Positions 8,248-16,396 of a DNA stretch of 62,258 nt are shown one piece after another. Every line of letters starts with the position of its first letter. The first letter of the stretch is position 1. A program made the position numbers and the translations under genes. The stretch is taken from positions 1 to 62,258 of the forward strand of contig JAKLKD010000008.1 of NCBI GenBank assembly GCA_023150845.1. The letters are read 5' to 3'. The notes under the pieces were generated by a model that ran no database searches, was not told the DNA's origin, and saw nothing but the letters and a program-made list of their open reading frames with translations. This DNA comes from Myxococcota bacterium. GTDB taxonomy: Bacteria; Myxococcota_A; UBA796; CAJQPC01.

Positions 8248-8997
8248 ATGATTCAGGCCGTCACCTTCGACTTCTGGGACACCCTCGTCATCGACGACTC
8301 CGATGAGCCCACCCGCGCCGCCCGGGGCCTGCCGACGAAGGTCGTCGCCCGCCGCCAGAGCTTCGTGGACGAGGTCCTGCGCCACCAGCCCGGCGTCGGC
8401 GCCGACCGCGCGGCCCAGGCGCTCCAGAAGGCCCTCGCCGCCTTCACCCGCCAGTGGAAAGAGGAGCACCGCACCCCGCCCGTCGCCGACCGGCTGCGCG
8501 AGGCCCTGGCGCTCTTGGGCCTCGGCCCCACCCCGGGCTTCGACGCCTTGGTGAGCGCCTGGGAGGAGATGGAGGTCGAGATCCCGCCCGTGCTCGCCCC
8601 CGGCGTCGCCGAGATGATCCCCGCCTTGGCCACCCGCGCCAAGCTCGGCATCATCTCCGACACCATCGTGACCCCCGGCCGCGGCCTGCGCCGGGTGCTC
8701 GCCGACTACGGCCTGCTCCAGCACTTCTCGGCCCTCGTCTTCTCCGACGAGCGCGGCGCCTCAAAACCCGCCGCCCGGGTGTTTGAGCTCGCCGCCGCTG
8801 AGCTGGGTGTGCCCGCCGCCGCCATCGCCCACGTCGGCGACCGTGAGGTGAACGACGTCGAGGGCCCCCAGCGCGCCGGGATGAAGGGCCTGCTCTACAC
8901 CGGCTGCGTCGATCGCCGGGTCGCGGGCGCGCCCACGAAGGCCGACGCCGTGCTCACCCACCACGACCAGCTCCTCACGCTCCTCTCTACGCTCTGA
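8248..8997 (+). CDS. HAD superfamily hydrolase
   Basis: 249 aa with the start at 8248, preceded by AAAAGGAG. All four HAD motifs are visible: motif I DFWDTL at the N-terminus, motif II IISDT, motif III Lys in GASKPAARVFELA, and motif IV HVGDREVNDVEGPQRAG. A helical cap follows motif I, so this is a phosphatase or dehalogenase-like C1 HAD enzyme acting on a small cytoplasmic substrate. The substrate cannot be read. The next gene begins 37 bases downstream on the same strand, so the two may be co-transcribed. Confidence 0.9.
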   Translation: MIQAVTFDFWDTLVIDDSDEPTRAARGLPTKVVARRQSFVDEVLRHQPGVGADRAAQALQKALAAFTRQWKEEHRTPPVADRLREALALLGLGPTPGFDALVSAWEEMEVEIPPVLAPGVAEMIPALATRAKLGIISDTIVTPGRGLRRVLADYGLLQHFSALVFSDERGASKPAARVFELAAAELGVPAAAIAHVGDREVNDVEGPQRAGMKGLLYTGCVDRRVAGAPTKADAVLTHHDQLLTLLSTL

Positions 8998-9034
8998 TCT
9001 TCACGCTCCGATCCCCGCTCGCCGCAGAGGCCCC

Positions 9035-10333
9035 ATGACCTTCACTGACGCCCAGCGCGCCGCTCTCGCCAAGATCACCGCTCGTTTTGACGGCGCATTC
9101 CCCGTGCGCACCGGCCAGTGGCGCCGGGTCGGCCGGGAGTCGGAGCACCCCGTCGTCACCCCCGACGGCCAGGCCGGGGACATCAGCGTGCTCTGGCCGC
9201 GCCTCGCCGAGGGCGGCGACCTCAAGATCAAGCGGGAGGGCGACCTCATCGTCGCCATGGAGGCCGAGGAGTACGGCTACTGCGCGGAGGTGGGCCGAGG
9301 CACCATCGAGGTGATCCTGAGCCCCTCGGACGACCTCGTGGACCTGGAGCGGAAGTACCTCGTTGCGATGGAGCGCCTCGTGCGCGCCGCCGACGCCGAG
9401 GGCCTGCGGGTGCTCGGCTACGGGATGCAGCCCGTTCAGCCAGGCACGCCGGAGTTCATGGCCCCGAAGCAGCGTTATGGCGCGCTCTTGAACGCCTTGG
9501 GCCCCATCTGGCTGTGGTTCACCCTCACCGCGAGCGATCAGGTCCACATCGACGTGAGCCGCGAGGAGTGGGTGCGGCTGGCGAACCTGGGCAACCTGCT
9601 CTCGGCGGTGACGGTGGCGCTCTGCGCCAACTCGTCGGTCTTTGAGGGCAAGTTCCAGGGCATGGCCTCGTCTCGTGAGGGCCAGATGGGCCGGATCGGC
9701 GCCGCCGAGTTCCGCCACGGCATGCCCGCGGGCCCCGCCGCCGACGCCGCGGCGTACATCCTGCAGCGCGCCGTGCAGCCCATGCTCGTGCGTCGGGTGA
9801 ACGGCCTCATCACCCCGGGGCAAGGCACCTTCTTGGACTACGTCGAGGCCGAGCGCCCCGACGACGACACCCTCTGGGACGCCTTCTTGCTCCACGAGCA
9901 CTACATCTGGAACAGCGCCCGGCCCCGCTCGGCCATCGGCACCATCGAGCTGCGCTCGGCCTGCCAGCAGCCCCCGGAGGAGCCCTTCGCCGCCGCCGCC
10001 CTCGGCCTCTCGTTCATCTGCGCCGCCGACGAGCTGGAGGCCCTGCTCAAGGCCCGCCTCGGCGACGACCCCTGGCCCAAGATGCGGACCTGGCACCACG
10101 CCGCCGTGCTCCAGGGCCTCGCCGCCGACGAGCCGACGCCGGGCCTGCTCGACGAGATCGTGCGGGTCTGTGAGGACGGCCTCCGCCGCCGGGGCAAGGG
10201 TGAGGAGCGTTACCTCAAGGCCCTGCGCCGCCGGGTGCAGCGCGCCGAGAACCCGGCGCAAGAGGCCGCCCGGCTCATGACCATCGGCGGCCCGGCGGCC
10301 CTGGTCGAGCGCTTCGCCTGGCCTGTGCCTTAG
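9035..10333 (+). CDS. Glutamate-cysteine ligase family protein (GCS2 type)
   Basis: 432 aa. The fold is that of GCS2 carboxylate-amine ligases: GRESEHPVV near residue 33, the HIDVSREEW segment near 170, then ALCANSSVFEGKFQGMASSR and EFRHGMP, matching the family's A-N-S-P-F-x-E-G and Y-A-S-x-R hallmarks. ATP-dependent joining of glutamate and cysteine (first step to glutathione or a related thiol) is the expected reaction; other amino-acid pairs are possible in this family. No glutathione synthetase gene is in the window. The 3' end overlaps the convergent lipoprotein gene by 4 bases. Confidence 0.78.
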   Translation: MTFTDAQRAALAKITARFDGAFPVRTGQWRRVGRESEHPVVTPDGQAGDISVLWPRLAEGGDLKIKREGDLIVAMEAEEYGYCAEVGRGTIEVILSPSDDLVDLERKYLVAMERLVRAADAEGLRVLGYGMQPVQPGTPEFMAPKQRYGALLNALGPIWLWFTLTASDQVHIDVSREEWVRLANLGNLLSAVTVALCANSSVFEGKFQGMASSREGQMGRIGAAEFRHGMPAGPAADAAAYILQRAVQPMLVRRVNGLITPGQGTFLDYVEAERPDDDTLWDAFLLHEHYIWNSARPRSAIGTIELRSACQQPPEEPFAAAALGLSFICAADELEALLKARLGDDPWPKMRTWHHAAVLQGLAADEPTPGLLDEIVRVCEDGLRRRGKGEERYLKALRRRVQRAENPAQEAARLMTIGGPAALVERFAWPVP

Positions 10334-10734
10334 ACGAGGGCTCGTCGCGACCGAGGTGGCACGGGCGGTCCCCAAGGGACGCAGCCCGTCGAGCCGGAGA
10401 AGTCTTCGCCGTACAGGCACTCCATGGCGGCCTCGCTGCCTTCGCCGTGCTCGGCGTCGCAGGTGACCTTCAGGGCCTCGCAGCAGGACTGGACCTCCTC
10501 GGCGGGCAGGCCGACGCAGCCCGCCTGGGCGCTCGTGTCGACGACGCTCGTGTCCTTGACCTCGGTGTCGAGGGGCTGGGAGTCTTCGCTGTCCCCGCCG
10601 CTCGTGTCGATGACCACGGCGGAGGTGTCGTCGGCCTTCTGCTCGTCGCCGCCGACGCAGGCGGTCATCGCGAGCACGACGCTCGACGCGGCGAGCAGGG
10701 CCTTGTGGCGGAGGAGGGCGCGGGAGATGGACAT
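10330..10734 (-). CDS. Small Cys-containing lipoprotein next to ferritin-like gene
   Basis: 134 aa with the start at 10734, where AAAGGAG precedes the ATG; the longer frame upstream is antisense-like shadow of the ferritin-like gene. The signal ends in lipobox LAMTAC. A Ser/Asp/Thr-rich linker is followed by a compact tail with six cysteines (GCVGLP, SCCEALKVTCD, MECLYG, GCVPWGPPVPP). The gene is 28 bases downstream of the ferritin-like gene and probably in the same transcript. A second lipoprotein/ferritin-like pair lies at 13783-14933. Function unknown; the Cys-rich tail could bind a metal or be disulfide-bonded. Confidence 0.72.
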   Translation of the reverse strand: MSISRALLRHKALLAASSVVLAMTACVGGDEQKADDTSAVVIDTSGGDSEDSQPLDTEVKDTSVVDTSAQAGCVGLPAEEVQSCCEALKVTCDAEHGEGSEAAMECLYGEDFSGSTGCVPWGPPVPPRSRRALV

Positions 10735-10762
10735 GGTGGTTCGCTCCTTTGTGGGTTGAGGG

Positions 10763-11599
10763 TCAGCGCTGGAAGACGTGGCGGGTCTCGGCCTCGGCCT
10801 CGGCCCAGGCGGCCTGGGCGTCGAGGCCAGCCTGGGTGAGCCCAGGGACGATGACGGACTGGATCGTGTCCAAGAAGAGGCTCCGGGCGAAGCCGCCGTC
10901 GCAGACCCCGGCCTGGCCGAGCTCCGGGCGGAGGGCGTCAAAACGTGGCAGCCGAGGCACCTCGTGGTGGACCTGGTGGGCGAAGGCGTCCACGAGGTAG
11001 CGGCTCGTGCGGGCGCGGGCGGCGGCGTCGAGGCGCGGCATGAGCAGGCCCAAGGTCCGCCAGCCGAAGCGGGCGTGGCTCACCTCATCCGCGAGGATCT
11101 CGCCGAGGAGCGTCGCCAAGGGGCCGTCGTCGAGCTCGGCGTGCTCGGCGCGGATGATGCTCACGGCGATGGTCTCGGACATGCAGCCGACGCTGATGAG
11201 GTTGCGGACGGCGCCCTCCAGGGGGGCGACCTCCTCGTGGAGCGGCACGGGCTCCAAGGCCGGGAGCGGCGCGACGGGCACGCCGCCGAGCGCCAGCACG
11301 ACCCCGGCGCACTGCTCGGCGTGGCGCAGCTCATCGGCGATGGCCGTGGGCAGCTCCGCTAAGGCGGCGGGCGGGGCCCCGGCGCGCATGAGGCTCGGCA
11401 CGAGGCCGGCCCAAACCTGGGCGGAGATGTGCTCGTTCACCATGCGTCCCCGCCAGGTGCGCACGGCGACCTGGCGCTCGGCGTCGGACAGCGGCGGCAG
11501 GGCCGAGAGGTCGGGGCGACGGGCCTGGGCCTCGCGGCGGAGGTCGAGGAGGATGGGGGCGGCGGCGGGGGCGCTGGCGTCTTCGTAAGTGGTGTGCAT
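10763..11599 (-). CDS. Ferritin-like diiron protein (copy A)
   Basis: 278 aa, helical. The complete carboxylate-bridged diiron ligand set of ferritin-like proteins can be placed: Glu56, Glu90 and His93 (DELRHAEQCAG), Glu142 (SETIAV), Glu172 and His175 (DEVSHARFGW). Such proteins are oxidases, oxygenases or iron-storage relatives, cytoplasmic here since no signal is present. The start has AAGGAG 7 bases upstream. It is divergent from a LysR gene across a 96-base gap holding a palindrome, and is followed by a small lipoprotein gene. The paralogue at 14241 keeps the same motif spacing (about 50 then 30 residues). The exact family was not identified. Confidence 0.78.
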   Translation of the reverse strand: MHTTYEDASAPAAAPILLDLRREAQARRPDLSALPPLSDAERQVAVRTWRGRMVNEHISAQVWAGLVPSLMRAGAPPAALAELPTAIADELRHAEQCAGVVLALGGVPVAPLPALEPVPLHEEVAPLEGAVRNLISVGCMSETIAVSIIRAEHAELDDGPLATLLGEILADEVSHARFGWRTLGLLMPRLDAAARARTSRYLVDAFAHQVHHEVPRLPRFDALRPELGQAGVCDGGFARSLFLDTIQSVIVPGLTQAGLDAQAAWAEAEAETRHVFQR

Positions 11600-11647
11600 C
11601 GTCGGCTCCTTGTGAAACCATCGTAGCCGGGCCTTCTCTCCTGAGAA

Positions 11648-11661
11648 TCAGAATGTTCTGA
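11648..11661. promoter_or_regulatory. Candidate LysR operator (TCAGAA-TG-TTCTGA)
   Basis: A perfect 6-bp inverted repeat with a 2-base spacer lies in the gap between the divergent ferritin-like and lysR genes, just upstream of a weak minus-strand TTCTCA/TACGAT promoter at 11620-11647. Position and symmetry fit a LysR binding site controlling both genes. Binding is inferred. Confidence 0.45.
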
Positions 11662-11683
11662 ATGTCATTGTCTTGATCTTCCG

Positions 11684-11689
11684 TATAAT
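11684..11689 (+). promoter_or_regulatory. -10 element of lysR, implying leaderless transcript
   Basis: TATAAT ends 6 bases before the lysR ATG at 11696, so transcription would begin at or next to the start codon. No ribosome site is present upstream of that ATG, which fits a leaderless mRNA. No good -35 box is at the normal distance. Confidence 0.4.
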
Positions 11690-11695
11690 GGCCCT

Positions 11696-12568
11696 ATGGA
11701 TCTGCAGTCGCTCCGCTGCTTCGTCGCCGCCGCCGAGACCGAGACCTTCCGTGTGGCCGCGGCGCGGGTGGCGCTGAGCCCGGCGGCGCTCTCCGACCGC
11801 ATCGCGGGGCTGGAGGAGGCGCTCGGCGTCGCCTTGTTCACCCGCACCACCCGCCGGGTGCGCATCACCGAGGCCGGGGCGCGGCTCTTGCCCCACGCCC
11901 GCAGGCTGTTGGACGACGCCGCGCGCTGCCGCTCCGTGGCCACGGGTGACCAGAGCCCCCTGCCCTTCGCCTTGACCTTGGGCACCCGGGCGGAGCTTGG
12001 CCTGAGCTGGCTCTGCCCGGCCTTGGCGCCCCTGGAGGCCGAGCGGCCCGAGCGCACCCTGCACCTCTATATGGCGGACTCCGCGGCGCTCCTCGATCGC
12101 CTGGAGCGCGGCGCCTTAGACGCCGTGGTGCTCAGCGCCCGGCTCACCCGGCCTCACCTGGAGACGGCGCTTCTGCACGAGGAGGCCTACGCCTTCGTCG
12201 CGGCGACGGACGGCCCCCGGGCCGCCGAGGAGGCGCGGGGCTTCGTGCTCATCGACGCCACCCCCGACCTGCCGCTCTTTAGTTACCTGCTCGACGCGCT
12301 CCCCGAGGGGCCGCCCTGGCGGTTTCGGGAGCATCGGTATGTCGGCGGCATCTCGACGATCCGGCACCAGGTGCTCGCCGGGCGGGGCGTCGCGGTGCTG
12401 CCGCGGTACTTCATCGAGGAGGACCTCAGCTCAGGCCACCTCGTCGAGCTGATGCCCAAACGGCCGCCCCGGAGCGACTGGTTCCGGCTCATCTGGCGGG
12501 CGGACCACCCCCGGGCCGATGAGCTCGTGCGCCTCGCGGCGTCTCTCCGCGCCTGGCCCCTGCGCTGA
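11696..12568 (+). CDS. LysR-family transcriptional regulator
   Basis: 290 aa. The N-terminal winged helix is typical (MDLQSLRCFVAAAETETF, then VALSPAALSDRI and LEEALGVALFTRTTRRVRIT), with the effector domain from about residue 90. It is divergent from the diiron ferritin-like gene, the classic layout for a LysR regulator and its target, and a TCAGAA/TTCTGA palindrome lies between them. The mRNA may be leaderless (TATAAT immediately upstream of the ATG). The co-inducer is unknown. Confidence 0.92.
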   Translation: MDLQSLRCFVAAAETETFRVAAARVALSPAALSDRIAGLEEALGVALFTRTTRRVRITEAGARLLPHARRLLDDAARCRSVATGDQSPLPFALTLGTRAELGLSWLCPALAPLEAERPERTLHLYMADSAALLDRLERGALDAVVLSARLTRPHLETALLHEEAYAFVAATDGPRAAEEARGFVLIDATPDLPLFSYLLDALPEGPPWRFREHRYVGGISTIRHQVLAGRGVAVLPRYFIEEDLSSGHLVELMPKRPPRSDWFRLIWRADHPRADELVRLAASLRAWPLR

Positions 12569-12594
12569 GCCGCCGAGCGCGCTACGCTCTCGCC

Positions 12595-13710
12595 ATGACG
12601 CCCCCTCTCGACGCCGCCCTGCGCGGCCACACCCGCGCGCTCCTCTCCCTCTGGCGACCTGACCGGGCCGGGCCGCCGGATCGCCTCACCCACCAAGAGC
12701 TGCGGGAGGTGGCCCAGGCCGTGAAGCGCCTGTCCGCCGGGCTCAGCGGCGAGCGCACCAAGGCGGGCCGGGACTACCTGGGCACCGAGGACGGCCGCAC
12801 GGCGTACCTCCTGCACTTCTGGCCGGTGAGCTACGCCCAGACCCGGGCGGCGCTGCAGCTCGCCGGGCTGCGCCCCCCAGCGGGCGGCGGCCGGGTGCTG
12901 GAGCTCGGCGCGGGCCCGGGCCCCGGCGCGATGGCGCTCTTGGACGAGGGCTGGGGCGAGCTTCACTGCGGCGACCGAAACCCCGACGCCTTGTTGAGCC
13001 TGCGCGCCTTGACCCGCGACCGCGCCTCGACCTTCCTCTGGGACGGCGAGGCCGAGGGCGGCGCCTTGCCGCCGGGAGAGCTCGACCTCATCTTCGCCAG
13101 CCACGTCGTCAGCGAGCTGTGGAAACGTGCCCCCGACCGGATCGAACGCCGCCTCGCCACGCTCCAGCGCCTGCTGGGGCGTCTGCGCCCCGGCGGTCAC
13201 CTCCTGCTCATCGAGCCCGCGACCCACGCTCTGAACGCCGAGCTCCTCACCCTACGCGACGCCGCGGCGGCGGCCGACCTCGTCATCACCGCGCCCTGTG
13301 TGCCCCAAGGCCCCTGCCCGGCCCTGGCCGAGGGCGTGGCCTGCCACGCCGCGACCCGCTGGACCCCGCCGCCGCTGACAGAGCAGCTCACCCGCGCCGC
13401 CTTCATCACCAAGGACGCCCCGGCGTTCTCCTACCTCTGCCTCGCCGCCGCGCCGCCGCCCCACGCGCCGCCGCCCGGGGCGATCCGGGTGATCTCCGAG
13501 CGCCTGACCAACAAGGCGGGCCGGGAGCGGGTGGTGACCTGCGGCGCCGAGGGGCGTCGGTCCTTGTCCGCGGCCCCGGGCCAAGGGGAGAGCTGGCGGG
13601 AGGCCTGGCGTCGCCTGGGCCGCGGGGACGGCCTCGTGGTGGAGGGCGCTGAGGTCCGGGAGACGGGGCTCGGCCTCACCGCGGCGAGCCGGGTCCGCCC
13701 CTGGCCCTAG
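12595..13710 (+). CDS. Rsm22-type SAM-dependent methyltransferase-like protein
   Basis: 371 aa. The SAM site VLELGAGPGPGAMAL is near residue 100 and IFASHVVSELW further on. The later segment CVPQGPCPALAEGVAC matches the cysteine pattern of the Rsm22/METTL17 family (C-x5-C-x8-C here), a set linked to small-ribosomal-subunit assembly and, in mitochondria, to iron-sulfur binding. The C-terminal FSYLCLA motif also fits. Bacterial members are poorly studied. It starts 26 bases after lysR on the same strand but has no obvious link to it. Confidence 0.75.
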   Translation: MTPPLDAALRGHTRALLSLWRPDRAGPPDRLTHQELREVAQAVKRLSAGLSGERTKAGRDYLGTEDGRTAYLLHFWPVSYAQTRAALQLAGLRPPAGGGRVLELGAGPGPGAMALLDEGWGELHCGDRNPDALLSLRALTRDRASTFLWDGEAEGGALPPGELDLIFASHVVSELWKRAPDRIERRLATLQRLLGRLRPGGHLLLIEPATHALNAELLTLRDAAAAADLVITAPCVPQGPCPALAEGVACHAATRWTPPPLTEQLTRAAFITKDAPAFSYLCLAAAPPPHAPPPGAIRVISERLTNKAGRERVVTCGAEGRRSLSAAPGQGESWREAWRRLGRGDGLVVEGAEVRETGLGLTAASRVRPWP

Positions 13711-13782
13711 TCGAAGGCGGCGGACGATCCCTGAGGATCATCGCCGCCATCTCCGGTATCCTGTTCGTGCTGGGAGTCTTCT

Positions 13783-14244
13783 ATGCCTCTGATGTCGAGC
13801 ACCTTCCGCGTCGTCGCCGCTGGCGCCGCGCTCAGCCTCAACGCCTGCGACCGCCAGCGGACCCCGAGCGGCGGCGAGCCCCTGCCCGGCAACCCGCCCG
13901 CCCAGAACGGCGCGGAGGCGACGCCCACCGGCGACGCCCCGGAGGTCCGCTTCACGAACCCGCCGGAGCAGACCGGGCCGCCGACCTGGAACGAGGTGCG
14001 CTCCAGCCACCCCGAGGGCGCGACGAACCCCCCGTCGCCGCTGCTCATCGTCACCGCCGACGGCGCGACCTGCTACAAGGCCTGGCGCCCGGCGCGGCAG
14101 CCCCCGGACCCGGTGGAGAGCCAGTACGGCGGCTGGGTGATCCCGGCGCCGGACCCGAACGCGGGCGTCGAGGTGGTCTGCCCGCCCGACGCCGCCAGGG
14201 TGCTCGCGGCCTGGCGCGCTGAGCAGGACAAACAGAAGCAGTGA
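13783..14244 (+). CDS. Small lipoprotein paired with ferritin-like copy B
   Basis: 153 aa. A lipoprotein signal ends in LSLNAC at residue 22, followed by a Pro/Gly/Asn-rich linker and a C-terminal module with two cysteines (ADGATCYKAW and VVCPPDAARVLAAW). GGGAG precedes the ATG; an in-frame ATG at 13792 is possible. The stop overlaps the GTG of the ferritin-like gene by 3 bases, so the two are translationally coupled. The arrangement mirrors the lipoprotein at 10330-10734. Function unknown. Confidence 0.72.
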   Translation: MPLMSSTFRVVAAGAALSLNACDRQRTPSGGEPLPGNPPAQNGAEATPTGDAPEVRFTNPPEQTGPPTWNEVRSSHPEGATNPPSPLLIVTADGATCYKAWRPARQPPDPVESQYGGWVIPAPDPNAGVEVVCPPDAARVLAAWRAEQDKQKQ

Positions 14245-14933
14245 CGCTGACCCCACGGGCGCTGGACGAGTGGCGCAACCGCGCCGAGGCCGAGTACCGC
14301 TCCGCCGCCGTAGCGGCCCGGGTGGTGCACAACCTCATCGCGACGGGCATGCCCCGGGCCCTCGTGCAGACCGGGCAGCGCATCGTCAACGATGAGCTCG
14401 ACCACGCCGAGCTGAGCCACGGCGTCTGGCTCGCCCTGGGCGGCGAAGGTGGCGTAGACATCGACGTGGCCCAGCTCACCCCTCCGGCGGGCCCGCCGCT
14501 GCTCCTGCTCGCCGAGGACGTGCTGCGGGCCTTCTGTATCGGGGAGACCGTCGCCGTGCCCCTGTTCGCCGCGATGCGCGCAGGGGCGGAGCACCCCGCC
14601 GTCGTCAGCGCCCTGGAGCGGATCCTGCGCGATGAGGCCGTGCACCGCGCCTTCGGCTGGGACGCCCTAGCGGCGCTCTTGGCCCTCGACCCCGAGGGGG
14701 TGCCGCCGTTTATGGCCGCGCGGCTGCCCGAGGCCCTGGAGGGCTGCCGCAGGGCCTACATCGTCCCCCACGACCTCCGGCGCCCCCTGAGCGCCGAGGA
14801 GCGCGGCGCCGGGCTCATCGACCTCGACGAGTACCAACACATCGTCGAGGAGTGCATCCGCTCCAGCATCTTGCCGCGCTTCGCCAAGCTGGGGATCACC
14901 CCGGCCCATGGCGAGGACACGCCCGGGGGCTGA
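14241..14933 (+). CDS. Ferritin-like diiron protein (copy B)
   Basis: 230 aa, GTG start overlapping the lipoprotein stop. Diiron ligands can be placed as Glu18, Glu52 and His55 (DELDHAELSHG), Glu102 (GETVAV), Glu132 and His135 (DEAVHRAFGW). The motifs are near-identical to those of copy A (DELRHAE, SETIAV, DEVSHARFGW), so the two are paralogues. It lacks the longer N- and C-terminal parts of copy A. Cytoplasmic, probably an oxidase or oxygenase-type diiron protein; substrate unknown. A link with the co-translated lipoprotein is inferred from the two separate pairings. Confidence 0.76.
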   Translation: MTLTPRALDEWRNRAEAEYRSAAVAARVVHNLIATGMPRALVQTGQRIVNDELDHAELSHGVWLALGGEGGVDIDVAQLTPPAGPPLLLLAEDVLRAFCIGETVAVPLFAAMRAGAEHPAVVSALERILRDEAVHRAFGWDALAALLALDPEGVPPFMAARLPEALEGCRRAYIVPHDLRRPLSAEERGAGLIDLDEYQHIVEECIRSSILPRFAKLGITPAHGEDTPGG

Positions 14934-14947
14934 CGCGCCGCGGTGGC

Positions 14948-16342
14948 TCAGCCCTGGCCCGCGCCGGGCTCGGGGACCCAGTCGCCGTGGAAGCCATACG
15001 GCACACGGACGGGGAGGAGCACCCGGGCGACGAGGCTGAGGTCTTGGGCCTGGAGCACGACCAGCTCCGAGCGGCCGGCGCCCTCATCAAACACAAAGGT
15101 GAGCAGCCAGCCGTCGTCCTCGGCCTCGCCGCCCGGCCGCGGCGCGAACACGACCTCGCCGCCGACGCGCCTGGGGCCCCAGCTTTGCTCCACCCCGCGC
15201 CCCGCCGCGTGGTCAAACTTGATCACGCCGTCCATGCGTGGGGTGCCGTCGTCCGTCGACGTGAGGCGGGCGGCGTAGGTGTAGCGGTGCGGGCGGCCGA
15301 CCCGGCCCGGGTGAACGCGGGGGAAGTCACACGGCGTGGGGTGGAGCGTCTCTTCAGAGGACACGCCGGTCTTGAGGTTGAACCGAAAGCGGGTGAGGCG
15401 CCCGCGGTCGTCCCCTTCCCCGTCGGTCTTCTCCGCGCCGCCGAGCACGTCGGTGCGCTCCAGCCGGCAGGCGTCGAGCACGACCTCGTCGCCGTCGTCA
15501 TAAGCGTTGGCGGTGTGGAAGATCATGCAGGCCGGGCGGGAGAACCACTGGAGCTGGGACTCGTCGCCGTGCCGGGGCAAGACGCCGAAGCGCGCGCCAC
15601 GCTCAGGCTCCCAGGCCATCATCGGGCCGCCCTCCATCATGCGGTCGAGGCGCATGGTGACCGGGAGGTCCATGAAGATGGAGCGGGTGGCCGTGACGGC
15701 GAAGTCGTGCATCATCACGCCGACGTCGAGGTTGATCTCGCGGGTGAAGACGAGGGCCCCGGAGGCGTCGGCGACGCTGTACCAGCAGTACGGCGGCAGC
15801 GGCGCGTAGCCGAAGAAGATGAGCTCGCCGGTCTCGGGGTCGAGCTTGGGGTGCGCGGTGAGCGGGTGGGTGAGCGCGCCGCCGAAGTCACGGACGCCGA
15901 GGGTGCCGAGGTCGTCGGCCCGGAGCGCGTGGGCGGCCCCGCCCTCCCAGAGCGCCCAGAGCTCTCCTTGAAACTGCACAAAGGCCGTGTTGGCGACGTT
16001 CTTGAACGGGCCGTCCGGGTTTGAGAAGTCCGGCGGCTCGGTGAGCCCCGACCAGATCGCCTCGCCCCGCTCCTGCTCCTTGAGGAAGCCCTCGGTGCGC
16101 ACCCAGCGGTTCTTGTAGCGCGCGCCGCGGCCGTCGAAGCGCACGCTGTGCACCATGCCGTCGCCGTCGAACCAGTGGTAACGGCCCCGAGGCGGGTGCT
16201 GGGGGTTCGGGCCGACCCGCACGAAGTCGCCGCGCAGGGCGGGCGGCAAGGCGCCGACGACCTCCAGCTCGGTGAGGTCGAGCTCGTCGTGGACCGGGGC
16301 GAAGTTGCCAGAGAGGAAGGGGTTCGGGCTCGGCGCGTTCAT
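14948..16342 (-). CDS. Carotenoid cleavage oxygenase family protein
   Basis: 464 aa, full length for the RPE65/apocarotenoid oxygenase beta-propeller. The four iron-binding histidines are in AHPKLD, MHDFAVT, FHTANAY and the C-terminal GFHGDW. N-terminal GDFVRVGPNPQHPP and YHWFDGDGMVH are also family hallmarks. It should cleave a carotenoid or stilbene-like double bond with O2 in the cytoplasm. It has no neighbouring carotenoid biosynthesis gene in the window. The gene is convergent with ferritin-like copy B (14 bases between the stops). Confidence 0.93.
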   Translation of the reverse strand: MNAPSPNPFLSGNFAPVHDELDLTELEVVGALPPALRGDFVRVGPNPQHPPRGRYHWFDGDGMVHSVRFDGRGARYKNRWVRTEGFLKEQERGEAIWSGLTEPPDFSNPDGPFKNVANTAFVQFQGELWALWEGGAAHALRADDLGTLGVRDFGGALTHPLTAHPKLDPETGELIFFGYAPLPPYCWYSVADASGALVFTREINLDVGVMMHDFAVTATRSIFMDLPVTMRLDRMMEGGPMMAWEPERGARFGVLPRHGDESQLQWFSRPACMIFHTANAYDDGDEVVLDACRLERTDVLGGAEKTDGEGDDRGRLTRFRFNLKTGVSSEETLHPTPCDFPRVHPGRVGRPHRYTYAARLTSTDDGTPRMDGVIKFDHAAGRGVEQSWGPRRVGGEVVFAPRPGGEAEDDGWLLTFVFDEGAGRSELVVLQAQDLSLVARVLLPVRVPYGFHGDWVPEPGAGQG

Positions 16343-16396
16343 GGGGGGGCTCGTGAGAGGGGTTCCCCGCCACTTTACACGGTCACCCCGCGCAGA

